Shown piece by piece: positions 9,542 through 18,903 of a DNA stretch of 64,000 nucleotides. Numbering within the stretch: the stretch's first letter is position 1; every line of letters starts with the position of its first letter. Made by a program: the position numbers and the translations under genes. Origin of the DNA: DATHTC01 sp035456465 (GTDB taxonomy: Bacteria; Actinomycetota; Thermoleophilia; Gaiellales; Gaiellaceae); NCBI GenBank assembly GCA_035456465.1, contig DATIDD010000018.1, forward strand, positions 1 through 64,000, read 5' to 3'. The notes beneath the pieces were generated by a model. The model saw nothing but the letters and a program-made list of their open reading frames with translations. It ran no database searches and had not been told where the DNA came from.

Positions 9542-9948
9542 GTGCGGCGGTCGAGGCTGATGACCCGCGCGCGGTAGGCCGCGATTCGCGCTTCCAGTGC
9601 GGCGAAGAGGGCCAGCAGTACCGCCGTGATACCGAGCAGCGTCGTCCCCAGCGACCCCACGTCGAGGTCGCCGGCGACGAGCCAGACGAGCACCACGAGC
9701 GCGCCGGCCGCGTTGGCGGCCGCGGAGGCGCCGGCGACGGCACGCATGAGCATCGCGTCGCGCGGCGCCGTCCACAGCAGCCAGGCGAAGGCGAGGAGCA
9801 CCACGCCGAACAGCTGCGCCCAGAGCTCCGGCTCGGGGCGCGGGAGGTCGAGCGCCTCCCACGGGCGCGCCCACGTCGACGAGAGCAGCAGCGCAGCCAG
9901 ACCCGCATAGAGCACGGCGTCGACCCGGAGCACCGTGCGCGGATTCAC
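9538..9948 (-). CDS. Small four-helix membrane protein, unknown function
   Basis: 136 residues with four predicted membrane segments: about 10-30 (VLYAGLAALLLSS), 45-65 (LFGVVLLAFAWLLW), 72-98 (VAGASAAANAAGALVVLVWL) and 105-128 (TLLGITAVLLALFAALEA). The GTG start at 9948 overlaps the recR stop (GTGA), and its own stop overlaps the LhgO start the same way. No family is recognised with confidence; the arrangement resembles SPW/DoxX-like small integral proteins but no signature residues were identified. Confidence 0.75.
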   Translation of the reverse strand: MNPRTVLRVDAVLYAGLAALLLSSTWARPWEALDLPRPEPELWAQLFGVVLLAFAWLLWTAPRDAMLMRAVAGASAAANAAGALVVLVWLVAGDLDVGSLGTTLLGITAVLLALFAALEARIAAYRARVISLDRRT

Positions 9949-10535
9949 ATCTCGCGCCGGCCCGCGAGCGCGCGACCGAGCGTCACCTCGTCGGCGTACT
10001 CGAGATCGCCGCCGACGGGGAGCCCGCTCGCGAGACGGGTCACGCGCACGCGATCGCGCAGGCGGTCGGCGAGGTACGCGGCCGTCGCCTCGCCCGTCAT
10101 GTTCGGGTTGGTGGCGAGGACGACCTCGCGGACGCCGTTCCGCTCGACGCGGCGGAGCAGCTCGTCGATTCGCAGGTGCTCCGGCTCGACGCCGTCCAGC
10201 GGTGACAGGGCGCCGCCGAGCACGTGGTACAGGCCGCGGTACTCGTGCGTGCGCTCGACCGAGAGCAGGTCGACCGGCTGCTCGACGACGCAGATCGTGG
10301 CGTGGTCGCGCCGCGCGTCGAGGCAGATCGCGCACACCTCGTCCTCGGTCAGGTTCCCGCACTCGCGGCAGAAGCGGACGCGTTCCTTGACCTCCTCGAT
10401 CGCGGCGGCCAGCGCGAGGGCCTCGTCCTTCGGCCGCTGGAGGAGGTGGAACGCGAGCCGCTGCGCGGTGCGCGTCCCGACGCCGGGAAGCCGCGTCAGC
10501 TGCGCGACGAGGTTCTCGACCGCGGGAGACAGCAC
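9945..10535 (-). CDS. recR: Recombination mediator RecR
   Basis: A 196-residue RecR, close to the usual 198-200. It works with RecF and RecO to load RecA at gaps. The helix-hairpin-helix is LTRLPGVGTRTAQRLAFHLL. The C4 zinc finger is CRECGNLTEDEVCAICLD, and the Toprim domain includes VVEQPVDLLSVERTHEYRG and ATNPNMTGEATAAYLA. GTG 10535 gives the normal N-terminus. In many bacteria recR follows dnaX and ebfC directly. Here dnaX-ebfC sit 8.4 kb away on the same strand, so the cluster has been split. Confidence 0.97.
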   Translation of the reverse strand: MLSPAVENLVAQLTRLPGVGTRTAQRLAFHLLQRPKDEALALAAAIEEVKERVRFCRECGNLTEDEVCAICLDARRDHATICVVEQPVDLLSVERTHEYRGLYHVLGGALSPLDGVEPEHLRIDELLRRVERNGVREVVLATNPNMTGEATAAYLADRLRDRVRVTRLASGLPVGGDLEYADEVTLGRALAGRREM

Positions 10536-10586
10536 CAGGGCATTGTGCCTGTCTGTCCGGATCGGCCTCCCTGCAGCAAGAGGCCA

Positions 10587-10615
10587 TTGACACAAGTAGA
10601 CGTCGGCGATACCCT
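10587..10615 (+). promoter_or_regulatory. Sigma-70-type promoter TTGACA-N17-TACCCT
   Basis: A perfect -35 (TTGACA, 10587-10592) and a TANNNT-type -10 (TACCCT, 10610-10615) are separated by 17 bases. They face the repeat-protein gene. Transcription would start near 10622, leaving a leader of about 55 bases with GGGGGA before the TTG start. This is the best consensus promoter in the window and suggests strong expression of the repeat protein. Confidence 0.75.
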
Positions 10616-10677
10616 CGCCACGCGACGGCGTCACGGGGCCACGGGGCGTCGATCGTGAGGACTCAGGGGGAATCGCT

Positions 10678-13600
10678 TTGCGCTTGCGTGTGCGCCTCAC
10701 GGCGCTCGTCGCTGCGGCGCTCGGCGGACTGGTCAGCCCGGCGGCCTTCGCTGCGCCCGGAGCGCCGGCGACGGCGACGGGCGCAGGCGAGACGCCGGCA
10801 GTGGTCGAGGCGTCCGCGGCGGCAGAGGGAGGCGCTCCCGCCGCGGCCGGCACCGGAGCCGCCGCAGCAGCCGAGGAATCCAGCGGGCCCGACGAGGGCC
10901 CGTCGTCTGGGGCGGGAGCGTCCGCGGCCCCATCCGCGGCGGTCGAGGCTGACGCTCCGACCGGAGGCGCGTCCCAGGCCGTCTCCTCGACCGCGGACGC
11001 ATCGGTGGGGAACGCGGCCGGCGTGGAGCAGTCCTCGGGCCAGGCCGAGGGCGCGGGAACCGGCCAGGGCAACGGGAATGGCAATGCCAACGGCCAGGGC
11101 AACGGCAACGGCCAGGGCAACGGCAACGGCCAGGGGAACGGCAGCGGCGCGAGCGCCGAGCAGGAAGCACACACGGGACAGCAGGCGGATGCGGGCGCCG
11201 ACGCCGCGGCGTCCGGCGTCGCGAACCAGGCGGCGAGCGTCCGGCTGGGCCCGCCGGGCGCCGGGAACGGGGGCGGCGTCTCGCAGGCCAACGACAGCCA
11301 CGCGAACGCAGGTGCGGCGGTGGGCCAGTCGACCTCCCAGCAACAGGGCTCCGGCGGGGTGGCGCCGGTGCAGGGGGAGCGGGGGGGCGAGCAGTCGGCC
11401 ACCGCCGGCGCGCATGCGAGCACGAACGGCGCCGGGAACGGCCTCGTCGGCATCCGGGTCGAGGCCCCCGGCGCCGACGCACCGTTCGATCAGCACAACT
11501 CCGCGGCCGCCTCGGCGACCGCGACCACCGACGCCGCGGGCGACGCCGGGGTCGACCAGCAGACGGACGCGTCGGCCACCGCCGGGCTCGCGAGCCCGGA
11601 CAACGCGGCCGTCGAGCTCCGCGTGTACAGCGACGGCGACACGGCCGGCGGTCGGCAGTCGAACGCCGCGGGTGCCGAAGCGGCGGCTTCCGGCGCCGGG
11701 TCGACCCGCGCGACCGCCTCGGCGGAGGTCACCGACCCGACGAACACGTTCGTGTCGGTTCGCGTCAACAGCGGCGGGTCGACCGGGCCCGTCGCACAGG
11801 AGACCGTGGCGCGCGAGGCTTCGACCGAGAACGGCGTCACGAGCGAGACGATCCTCCGTGATCCCGCGGACGCCGCGTGGAGCGCGGCCGACGCGGACAG
11901 CGGCGTGGAGGTGACGCTCGTCGCGGACGGCCAGAACACCGACCTCCGCATCTCGGTCGACGACGCGACGCTCGACCATCCGAGCGCCGGCGACAGCTTC
12001 GTCTGGACCTGGGACCTCGTGATCGGCCCGGGCGGAGCGCTCGACTGCGAGCTCGCATCGTCGACGTCCGGCGGCCAGGTGTCGTGGCGGTTCGACTGCG
12101 ATCCCGCCGACCTCGTGCAGCGGCCGGCCGACGAGCAGCCCGTCGCGCGCGCGCTGGGATCGATCGTGTGGACATGGAGCTGGGCCCGCCCCGAGCTCCC
12201 CGGCTGGAGCTGGGACCGCCTCGACTCGCTCCCGATCCCGACCTGCCCCGGCTGCTCGTACCTCCTCGACTTCCGCTGGATCACGTTCGAGCCGGTCGCC
12301 CCGGCCCCGGCGGCGCCGTCCGTGGCCTCGACGGCCGGCGTGGCCGCCGCGGGGCCGACGGTGACACAAGTCAACGAGGCGACGGCGTCGGCGCTCGCAA
12401 CGGCGTCGAGCTCCGTTGAGCAGGCCGCCGTGCAGACGTCCGATGGGGCCTCCGAGCGCGTGCAGGAGATCGTGCAGGTGGCGAACGTCGTGCAGCTCGT
12501 CAGGGCGCGCGCCGCCGCGCAGCTCGCGAACGCGCTGAACGCCGCCGTCGACACCGCCGGCGGCGCGTCCCAGGTCAACGACGCCGTCGCGGACGTCGTC
12601 TCCGCCGCCAGCTCGGCGATCCGCCAGCGGGCCGCCCAGGAGAGCTCCGGGCATGACTCGGTGCAGGTCCAGGTCGTGGTGCAGTACGTGGCGACGACGC
12701 AGGACGTGGCCGCGGACGGCGTCGCGGGCATCCGGAACGCCAGGAACGCGATCGTCGCGGTGGGTGGAACGGCCTCTCAGGCGGTCAGGGGCGCGGCGTC
12801 CTCGCTCGCCAACGCCGCTGCGACGACCGCCCAGACGGCGGAGCAGCGGGAGGCGGGCGACCGGTCGCAGCAGGAGCAGTCGGCCGAGCAGTGGACGTTC
12901 GTGACGCAGACGCTCGAGATCGTGGCAGCCGCCGGCGCCGAGGGCACGGTGACGGAGACGCGGCTCGACCGCGACGCGTCTTCGCAGCGCGTCACCGTGG
13001 GCGCTCGTGCGAGCGGGACGTCGGCGAGCGACGTCTCGCAGCTCGCGCTCCAGGTGCAGGAGGGCGACGACGCGCTGCAGCTCCAGGAGTCGATCCAGCT
13101 CGTGATCGTGGAGCAGTTCGGCGTGGCGATCGCGGCGGCGACCGGCGGCGGAACGCTCCGGTACGCGACCCCGTCGCGCGTCCCGCCAAGCGCGATGGAG
13201 GAGGGCGCGACCCAGTCGGCCGCCACGACGACCGCGGCCGCGACCGGAGTGATCCAGGCGACCGCGGTCACGACCACCACGCCGGCCGCCAGGGCCAGTG
13301 CGCGCGCCGCGAAGGCGGCGCGCCCCCTCGCGCCGCGTGCCCGCACGACCACCGCCGCGCGCGCGCCGTCGCTCGGGCGCGCGTCCAGCAGGCTCGTCGT
13401 GCTCCTCGAGGTTTCGGCGTCCCGTCCCGGCTCGACCGGGGCCGCCCTGCACCGGGGCGACGACGCCGGATCGGCCACCGGCGGCACGCCGCGCCGCCGG
13501 TGTCCGGCCCCGCCATCGTTCGGGGCCACGGCCGGCTCTGCCGGTCCTTCGGCGGGCGCAGCGTTCGCTGTGCCGGCCCGGTTCATGCTGCACCGGGCGC

Positions 13601-13680
13601 CGGGGCCGAGTCGGCTCCAACCCGCGCCGGCAGGTAGGCGGCCGGCGGCCGTCCTGCTCAAGCGGACGAGACCCGGCTAG
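10678..13680 (+). CDS. Exported alanine/glutamine-rich repeat protein (1000 aa)
   Basis: The protein starts with a signal peptide (basic start, then LTALVAAALGGLVSPAAFA, cleavage after residue 25 or so). TTG at 10678 follows GGGGGA. Residues about 30-150 are Ala/Gly/Ser-rich and include a Gln-Gly-Asn-Gly tract. Residues about 410-540 hold a more ordered region with Cys pairs (PTCPGCSYL). Residues about 560-800 contain degenerate repeats of about 55-100 residues built on SQVN-A-A-A-A-Q, with many regularly spaced Gln and Asn (for example VTQVNEATASALATASSSVE). The C-terminal 170 residues are Ala/Thr/Arg-rich. No known family is recognised. Regular Gln/Asn spacing in alternating hydrophobic stretches is reminiscent of curlin- or chaplin-type surface amyloids, but that is inference. 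A second exported repeat protein follows 88 bases later, presumably co-transcribed. Confidence 0.7.
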   Translation: MRLRVRLTALVAAALGGLVSPAAFAAPGAPATATGAGETPAVVEASAAAEGGAPAAAGTGAAAAAEESSGPDEGPSSGAGASAAPSAAVEADAPTGGASQAVSSTADASVGNAAGVEQSSGQAEGAGTGQGNGNGNANGQGNGNGQGNGNGQGNGSGASAEQEAHTGQQADAGADAAASGVANQAASVRLGPPGAGNGGGVSQANDSHANAGAAVGQSTSQQQGSGGVAPVQGERGGEQSATAGAHASTNGAGNGLVGIRVEAPGADAPFDQHNSAAASATATTDAAGDAGVDQQTDASATAGLASPDNAAVELRVYSDGDTAGGRQSNAAGAEAAASGAGSTRATASAEVTDPTNTFVSVRVNSGGSTGPVAQETVAREASTENGVTSETILRDPADAAWSAADADSGVEVTLVADGQNTDLRISVDDATLDHPSAGDSFVWTWDLVIGPGGALDCELASSTSGGQVSWRFDCDPADLVQRPADEQPVARALGSIVWTWSWARPELPGWSWDRLDSLPIPTCPGCSYLLDFRWITFEPVAPAPAAPSVASTAGVAAAGPTVTQVNEATASALATASSSVEQAAVQTSDGASERVQEIVQVANVVQLVRARAAAQLANALNAAVDTAGGASQVNDAVADVVSAASSAIRQRAAQESSGHDSVQVQVVVQYVATTQDVAADGVAGIRNARNAIVAVGGTASQAVRGAASSLANAAATTAQTAEQREAGDRSQQEQSAEQWTFVTQTLEIVAAAGAEGTVTETRLDRDASSQRVTVGARASGTSASDVSQLALQVQEGDDALQLQESIQLVIVEQFGVAIAAATGGGTLRYATPSRVPPSAMEEGATQSAATTTAAATGVIQATAVTTTTPAARASARAAKAARPLAPRARTTTAARAPSLGRASSRLVVLLEVSASRPGSTGAALHRGDDAGSATGGTPRRRCPAPPSFGATAGSAGPSAGAAFAVPARFMLHRAPGPSRLQPAPAGRRPAAVLLKRTRPG
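11062..11146 (+). repeat. 18-bp tandem repeat encoding Gly-Gln-Gly-Asn-Gly-Asn
   Basis: Several imperfect copies of an 18-base unit (ggccagggcaacggcaac) lie in tandem inside the repeat-protein gene. Such a tract can expand or contract by slippage. Confidence 0.85.
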
Positions 13681-13768
13681 CTCCCTCGAACGTGCCAACC
13701 CACGCCTGCGCCCGGGCGCAGCGCGTGCCGTTTCGCAACTGGACACGTCGAAGGGAGTGACGAAGACA

Positions 13769-15220
13769 GTGCTACGGAAGGTCCTGATCGCAGGCACCGG
13801 AGCCGTCGCGCTCGCCTTCCCGGCCGGAGCAACGGCCGGAGGCGGGTACGGCGGCGGGATGCCCGATCCGAGCGCCATCCAGGCCAACATCGCCGCTCAG
13901 GTCAACGCGCAGGTGGCACACGTGCAGCAGAGCGGCACCGCGGCAAGCGGTGCCAGTGCCGACGCGAAGGCCGAGGGCGGCGACGGCGGCTCCGCCAACG
14001 GAGGGTCCTCGCCGGGCGGCTCGGCGAACTCCGGCTCGATCGGAGGCGCGGCAGGCGCTACGGGCGGCGACGCCAACCAGACCGCGAATGCCAACGGCGG
14101 CTCCGCGTCGTCGTCGGCGAGCGGTGACACGACCTCGTCCGGGAACTCGGGCGGCGACTCCAAGTCGTCCGCGTCGTCGCGCGGCGGGAGCGCCGACGGC
14201 GGCAACGGCGGCGACGGCGGCAAGGCCGCCTGCATCGCCTGCTCGAAGTCCGGGTCGGCCGAAGGCGGCGACGCCGAGTCGGGCGACATCGAGGTCGAGA
14301 ACAAGGGCGACTCCGGCAAGGCCGTCGGCGGCGACAGCAAGGCCGGTTCGTTCGCCATCGGCGGAGACGCCGACGGAGGCAACGCTCGCGCGTCGAGCGA
14401 GGCCGAGGGCGGCGACTCGTCGGCCGATCAGGCGGCTGGGGGCAACGGGGCGTCGGCCTCGGCCGGCAGCCCGTCCTCATCGGGCGGCGACGCCGGTGAC
14501 GCGAACGGCAACTGCAACGGAGCGGGCACCGGCGCCGGCCTCGGATCCGGCGGCGACTGCTCGACCACCACGGGGGCCGGGGGTGCCGGCGGCAGCGCCA
14601 GCAGCAGCCCCTCGGCAACCGGCGGCGACAACAGCAACACGAACAGCGGCGCCGGCGGCGGCGCGGGCTCGTCCGCAGGGGCGACCGGCGGTGCCGCGGA
14701 CGGCAGCGCGACGTCGACGGCATCGAGCGTCGGTGGAGCGGGCCTGAGCGGCGCGACGAGCGCCTCGAACTCCGGCTCGACCGGTGCAGCGACCGGGGGC
14801 GCGGGGACGAGTGGTGGGGCGACCACGACCCTGACCGGCGGCGCAGGGGGCGCAGGCGGCGCAGGCGGTGACGCCTCGTCCGCGGCCGGGTCGACGAGCG
14901 GTGCCGGCGGCAGCGCCGACACGATCGGCGGCGACAACGACGCCACGTCCACCGGCGGTGCCGGAGGGGCGAACGCCAACTACGGCGGTCCGGCAATCGC
15001 GGACGCGAGCGCAGCCGCGATGAACACCGGCCCGGCGACGGCGAACGGGGGATCCGCGTACGGCGGCTACGCCGGCGGCGGACCCGCCACGGCGACGGGA
15101 GGCACGGCGATGAGCTCGGCCGCGGTGTCGAACTCGGCGACCGTGAGCCAGTCGAGCGTCCAGCAGATGACGGCGGACCAGTCGAACCGGATTCGGCTGC
15201 GCTTCCGCATCTGGTTCTAG
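13769..15220 (+). CDS. Exported Gly/Ser/Ala-rich repeat protein (PGRS-like)
   Basis: A signal peptide (LRKVLIAGTGAVALAFPAGA) is followed by about 450 residues of Gly-Gly-Asp/Ser/Asn/Ala repeats. The look resembles mycobacterial PE_PGRS or Gly-rich beta-roll proteins without being clearly homologous. It contains a few cysteines (CIAC near residue 155; two isolated ones later). The tail is distinct: a Ser/Val/Gln stretch and a basic-aromatic C-terminus RIRLRFRIWF. GTG 13769 is preferred over GTG 13757 because AAGGGAG sits at a sensible distance only from the former. It lies 88 bases after the other exported repeat protein. The two could form a surface layer or matrix; no function can be assigned. 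Confidence 0.75.
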   Translation: MLRKVLIAGTGAVALAFPAGATAGGGYGGGMPDPSAIQANIAAQVNAQVAHVQQSGTAASGASADAKAEGGDGGSANGGSSPGGSANSGSIGGAAGATGGDANQTANANGGSASSSASGDTTSSGNSGGDSKSSASSRGGSADGGNGGDGGKAACIACSKSGSAEGGDAESGDIEVENKGDSGKAVGGDSKAGSFAIGGDADGGNARASSEAEGGDSSADQAAGGNGASASAGSPSSSGGDAGDANGNCNGAGTGAGLGSGGDCSTTTGAGGAGGSASSSPSATGGDNSNTNSGAGGGAGSSAGATGGAADGSATSTASSVGGAGLSGATSASNSGSTGAATGGAGTSGGATTTLTGGAGGAGGAGGDASSAAGSTSGAGGSADTIGGDNDATSTGGAGGANANYGGPAIADASAAAMNTGPATANGGSAYGGYAGGGPATATGGTAMSSAAVSNSATVSQSSVQQMTADQSNRIRLRFRIWF

Positions 15221-15521
15221 GCGCGTGAAGGAGGAACGCTGACCCGCGAGCTCCATCGGCACGTCGCCGCCGGAACGGCCGCCTACCGGCCGGTCCGCCG
15301 CTGCGTGCCCGGAGCCGCGGGGAGGCGGCCGATCGACGACGCGGCAGCGAGCGTGGGACGATGCCGCCGGCCCGGCCCGGGTCCGGCGCGGCGGCACGAT
15401 TCCCGTTCGGTCGCACATCCGAGGAGCGAGGAGGTCGACACGGGACGCCGGAACGACGACTGACGGGCGGGACCGCCGCCGGGCGGCGCGACGAGCGCGG
15501 CTCGGCGGCGGCCTCCTGCCC
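15221..15521. other. Intergenic region with strong Shine-Dalgarno but no standard start
   Basis: An AAGGAGG lies at 15228-15234, followed by CTG at 15239 that opens a 74-codon frame ending at 15461. No ATG, GTG or TTG fits. An inverted repeat (CGGCCGCCT 15276-15284 with AGGCGGCCG 15323-15331) is also present. The frame is Arg-rich and has no recognisable domain, so it is not called as a gene. Confidence 0.4.
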
Positions 15522-18500
15522 TCAGGCGGACGCGGGGAGCAGGCGCTCCCCCGCGCGCACGAACCGCGTTGCGCCGACGTGGCGGAAGAAGGCGAGCGAG
15601 GCCCCCAGCTGGACGTCGGCTTCGGCGCGGCGGCCCTCGGCGACGAGGACCTCGGCGGCGCGGAGCCGCGCGTACGCCTCGTCGACGAGCGATCCCGACG
15701 CGGCGAGGACGTCGGCAGCCTCGACCCGTCGCCCGGCCACGTGGTCGCGGGCGGCGTCGAGCGAGCGGCTCGACAGCACTGCTCGTTCCAGCATCGCCGC
15801 GAGCTCGTCCGTCCGGTCGAGGAGCTCGAAGGCGAACGTGGCCGGGAACGCCCAGAAGTACTCCGTGGCAGCGCCCTCCGCGACGATGCGGTCGACGTAG
15901 CCGTTCGCCTCGCGCCGCTCTCCGAGGTCGGCGGTGGCGAACGCCGCCGCGGCGAGCGTCGGCATCGTCGTCTGCGGCTCGCGCATCTCGTCGGCCTGCT
16001 CGAGCGCGCGGCGGAGGTCGGAGAGCGCTCCGTCGGCGTCGCCGCGACCGTGGCGCATCAGCGCGCGAGCGGTCCGGATCGCGGCCTCCATGTAGTACGG
16101 CGATCCCGCCTCGACCTCGGCGACGAAGGCGTCGAGGTCGGCCGCCGCGTCGTCCCAGTCGCCGAGGTGGTAGGCGTCGACCAGCAGCTCGGCGCGCAGG
16201 AAGCGGATGCTCGCGGCCTCACCGAACCGCCGCGCGAGCTCGAGGCCGCGAACGTGGAGCTCGCGGCCGCGGCGACGGTCGCCGAGCATGCTGACGGTCG
16301 ACGCCAGGTTGACGTGGCCGCGCGTCGACTCGATCGAGCCGATCGAGTCCGCGAGCTCGATCGAGCGCTCGAGGTCGGCGACGCCGCCCTCGTCCCCGGC
16401 CGACACGCGGGCGGTGCCGATCGTCGCGAGGAGGTGCGCCCGCAGCTCGTGGAGGTCGAGCTGTTCCGCCATCGCGAGCGCCTCGCGCCCGGACGCGATC
16501 GCCTCCTTGTCCCGATTCGCCAGCATGCGGTACCGCGCGACGGTGGCCAGCGCGCGCGCCTTGGCGGGCGACGCGGGCCGGTCGCGGACGAGCGCCGCCG
16601 CGCGGTCGACGTGCTCGAGCGTGCGCGGCACGGTCCCCCGGTTCCACGTGAGCAGCGCGAGCACGATCTCGGCCTCTGCCGCACCCTCCGGGTTGCCCTG
16701 CTCGACGTAGGCCGCCGCCGCCTCCTCGAGCTCCGCGTCGCCCGCCTCCTCCGCCGCCTGCCGCGCGCTCCCCAGCCCGAGCAGGAGGTCGGCCCTCTCC
16801 GGCGCGGCCTCCGGCCAGAGCGCGAGCGCGTCGCGGAAGTAGCGCGCGGCCGCTGGGAACGCGCTCAGCGCGAGCGCGCGCTCGCCGGCGGCCGCGAGCG
16901 CGGTCCGAGCCGACTCCTCGAGCGCCGCCGTCTCCTGCCGCGAGGCGCGGGCGAACCGGACCGCGGCGAGATAGTGGTGCGCGAGCAGGTCGGCGCGGTC
17001 GGTCAGACGCTCCACGCCGAGCGAGGTGATCCACTCCGCGGCCTGGCGATGCTTCTCGGCCCGGACGGCGCGCGGGATCTGGCCGTACGCGACGTCGCGG
17101 ACGAGCACGTGCCAGAACGCGTACTCGACCTCGCCGCCGACCGACGTGCGCCGCTCGCGCCGGACGAGCTGGCGCCGCTCGAACCCGTGGAGGCGCCGCT
17201 CGAGCTCCCAGCGAGCGACGCCGCCGATCGCCGCGACCGCACCGAGCCAGAAGACCTTGCCGAGCACCGCGGCGTCCTGGAGCAGCGCCTTGTCGGTCGC
17301 GTCGAGCCCGTCGAGGCGCGCGGCGATGATCCCCTGGACGGACTCCGGCATGGGCAGCCGCTCCACGTCGTCCGCGCCGCGCTCGGACGCCATCCGCACG
17401 AATTCCTCGGCGTAGAGCGGATTGCCGCCGGCCCGGCCGAGGAGCGCGGCCTGCGTCTCGGCCGGCATCAGCGTGCGCTCCGCGAGGGTCGCGATCAGGC
17501 GCGCTGTCTCGCCGGAGGTCAGCGGCGCCAACGAGACGGTGGCGGCGTTCGCCGTGCCGCCGCCCCAGCCGGGCCGCCGCGTGAGCAGCTCGGGCCGCGC
17601 CGTGCAGAGGACGAGCAGCGGCACGCCTGTGGCCCAGTCGACGAGGTGCTCGACGAAGTCGAGGAGCCCGTCGTCCGCCCAGTGGGCGTCCTCGAAGACG
17701 AGCACCGTCGGCGTCTTCTCGGCGAGCGCCTCGAGGAACCGCCGCCACGCGGCGAACGACTCGTCGGCGCCGCGCCCGTCCGGGGCCGTCTCGAGCCCGA
17801 CGAGCGGCCGGAGCTGGCGCTCGATCCAGGCCGCGTCCTCGGCGCCGGAGCACGCCGCCTCGACGGCGTCGCGCAGCTTGCGCTCCGCGTCCTCGTCGCG
17901 GTCGGTCTCGAGGATGCCGGCCTCGGCCTTGACCATCTCGCCGAGCGCCCAGTAGCTGATGCCCCGGCCGTACGGCAGCGAGCGCCCCTGCCGCCACCGG
18001 ATCAGCTCCGGATCCTCCTCGACGAGGCGCAGCAGCTCCAGGACGAGGCGGCTCTTGCCGATCCCCGGCACGCCGATGAGCGTGACGAGCTGCGGCATCC
18101 GGTCGCGACGGGTCCGCGCGAGCGCATCCCGGAGCAGGTCGACTTCCTGCAGGCGCCCGACGAGCGGTGCGCGTGCCGTCCGCGCGACGTCGACGCCGAG
18201 CCTCGCCCGCGGCTCGAGCGCCTCCCACACGGCCACGGCGTCGGTCTTCCCCCTCGCCGCGACCGGCTCCCCCTCGCGGTAGGAGATCGCGCGGTCGGTG
18301 GCGCGGAAGGTGGGCTCGTCGACGAGGACACCCCCCACGGGTGCGGCCGACTGGAGTCGGGCGGCGGTGTTGACGACGTCCCCGGCGGCCATCCCCTCGC
18401 CGAGCTCCGGCCGCGCGGACAGGTCGACGAGCGCCTCGCCGGTCGTGACCCCGATCCGCACCTGGAGCGGCCGCTCGGGCTGCCGCTCGGCGAGCTCGGC

Positions 18501-18854
18501 GACGGCGTCGCGCACGGCGAAGGCGGCGCGGACGGCGCGCTCCGGATCGTCCTCGTGCGCGAGGGGTGCGCCGAAGAGCGCCATCACGGCGTCGCCGATG
18601 AACTTCTCGACGGTGCCGCCGTAGCGCTCGAGCTCCTCGCGGACGCGTTCGTGATACGCGGAGAGCAGCGCGCGGACGTCCTCGGGGTCGAGCCGCTCCG
18701 ACCGCGCAGTGAAGCCGACGAGGTCGGCGAACAGGACGGTCAGGATCTTCCGCTCCTCGCGCGCGGACGGCGTGGCCGCGAGCGGCGCTCCGCACGAGCC
18801 GCAGAAGCGGAAGTCGTCGGGGTTCTCGTTGCCGCAGTTGGCGCAGACCGTCAC
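15522..18854 (-). CDS. Class III nucleotidyl cyclase - AAA ATPase - TPR regulator
   Basis: 1110 residues. A zinc ribbon (CANCGNENPDDFRFCGSCG, residues 4-22) is followed by a class III cyclase domain, about 36-210. The cyclase has metal aspartates in LFADLVGFTAR and KFIGDAVMALFG. Next is an ATPase with Walker A LIGVPGIGKSRLVLELL and Walker B VLVFEDAHWADD. TPR-like helices cover the last 500 residues. Members of this group are large signal proteins that may make cAMP in response to ligand or partner binding; a purely regulatory role is also possible. GTG at 18854 is preceded by TACCCT six bases upstream, a leaderless arrangement. The gene lies directly downstream of ebfC in the same direction. 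Confidence 0.9.
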   Translation of the reverse strand: MTVCANCGNENPDDFRFCGSCGAPLAATPSAREERKILTVLFADLVGFTARSERLDPEDVRALLSAYHERVREELERYGGTVEKFIGDAVMALFGAPLAHEDDPERAVRAAFAVRDAVAELAERQPERPLQVRIGVTTGEALVDLSARPELGEGMAAGDVVNTAARLQSAAPVGGVLVDEPTFRATDRAISYREGEPVAARGKTDAVAVWEALEPRARLGVDVARTARAPLVGRLQEVDLLRDALARTRRDRMPQLVTLIGVPGIGKSRLVLELLRLVEEDPELIRWRQGRSLPYGRGISYWALGEMVKAEAGILETDRDEDAERKLRDAVEAACSGAEDAAWIERQLRPLVGLETAPDGRGADESFAAWRRFLEALAEKTPTVLVFEDAHWADDGLLDFVEHLVDWATGVPLLVLCTARPELLTRRPGWGGGTANAATVSLAPLTSGETARLIATLAERTLMPAETQAALLGRAGGNPLYAEEFVRMASERGADDVERLPMPESVQGIIAARLDGLDATDKALLQDAAVLGKVFWLGAVAAIGGVARWELERRLHGFERRQLVRRERRTSVGGEVEYAFWHVLVRDVAYGQIPRAVRAEKHRQAAEWITSLGVERLTDRADLLAHHYLAAVRFARASRQETAALEESARTALAAAGERALALSAFPAAARYFRDALALWPEAAPERADLLLGLGSARQAAEEAGDAELEEAAAAYVEQGNPEGAAEAEIVLALLTWNRGTVPRTLEHVDRAAALVRDRPASPAKARALATVARYRMLANRDKEAIASGREALAMAEQLDLHELRAHLLATIGTARVSAGDEGGVADLERSIELADSIGSIESTRGHVNLASTVSMLGDRRRGRELHVRGLELARRFGEAASIRFLRAELLVDAYHLGDWDDAAADLDAFVAEVEAGSPYYMEAAIRTARALMRHGRGDADGALSDLRRALEQADEMREPQTTMPTLAAAAFATADLGERREANGYVDRIVAEGAATEYFWAFPATFAFELLDRTDELAAMLERAVLSSRSLDAARDHVAGRRVEAADVLAASGSLVDEAYARLRAAEVLVAEGRRAEADVQLGASLAFFRHVGATRFVRAGERLLPASA

Positions 18855-18903
18855 CGACCAAGGGTAGGACGCGCGCCAGGTTGCGCGCTACGTCCCGGGC
18901 AAG

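Noticed and set aside
8342..9874. Longer N-terminus for the hydroxyglutarate oxidase
   Set aside because: The extra 110 residues are Arg/Ala-rich, overlap the upstream membrane gene, and the family begins at VAVVGAGIIG.
11062..11146. CRISPR-like short repeat array
   Set aside because: The repeats are directly adjacent, in frame with a coding sequence, and have no spacers. It is a coding microsatellite.
10663..13890. 1075-codon minus-strand frame antisense to the repeat-protein gene
   Set aside because: No signal or domain. The plus strand has a consensus promoter, ribosome binding site and signal peptide.
13769..15220. Mycobacterial PE_PGRS protein
   Set aside because: There is no PE domain; the N-terminus is a normal signal peptide. 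Only the Gly-rich composition is similar.
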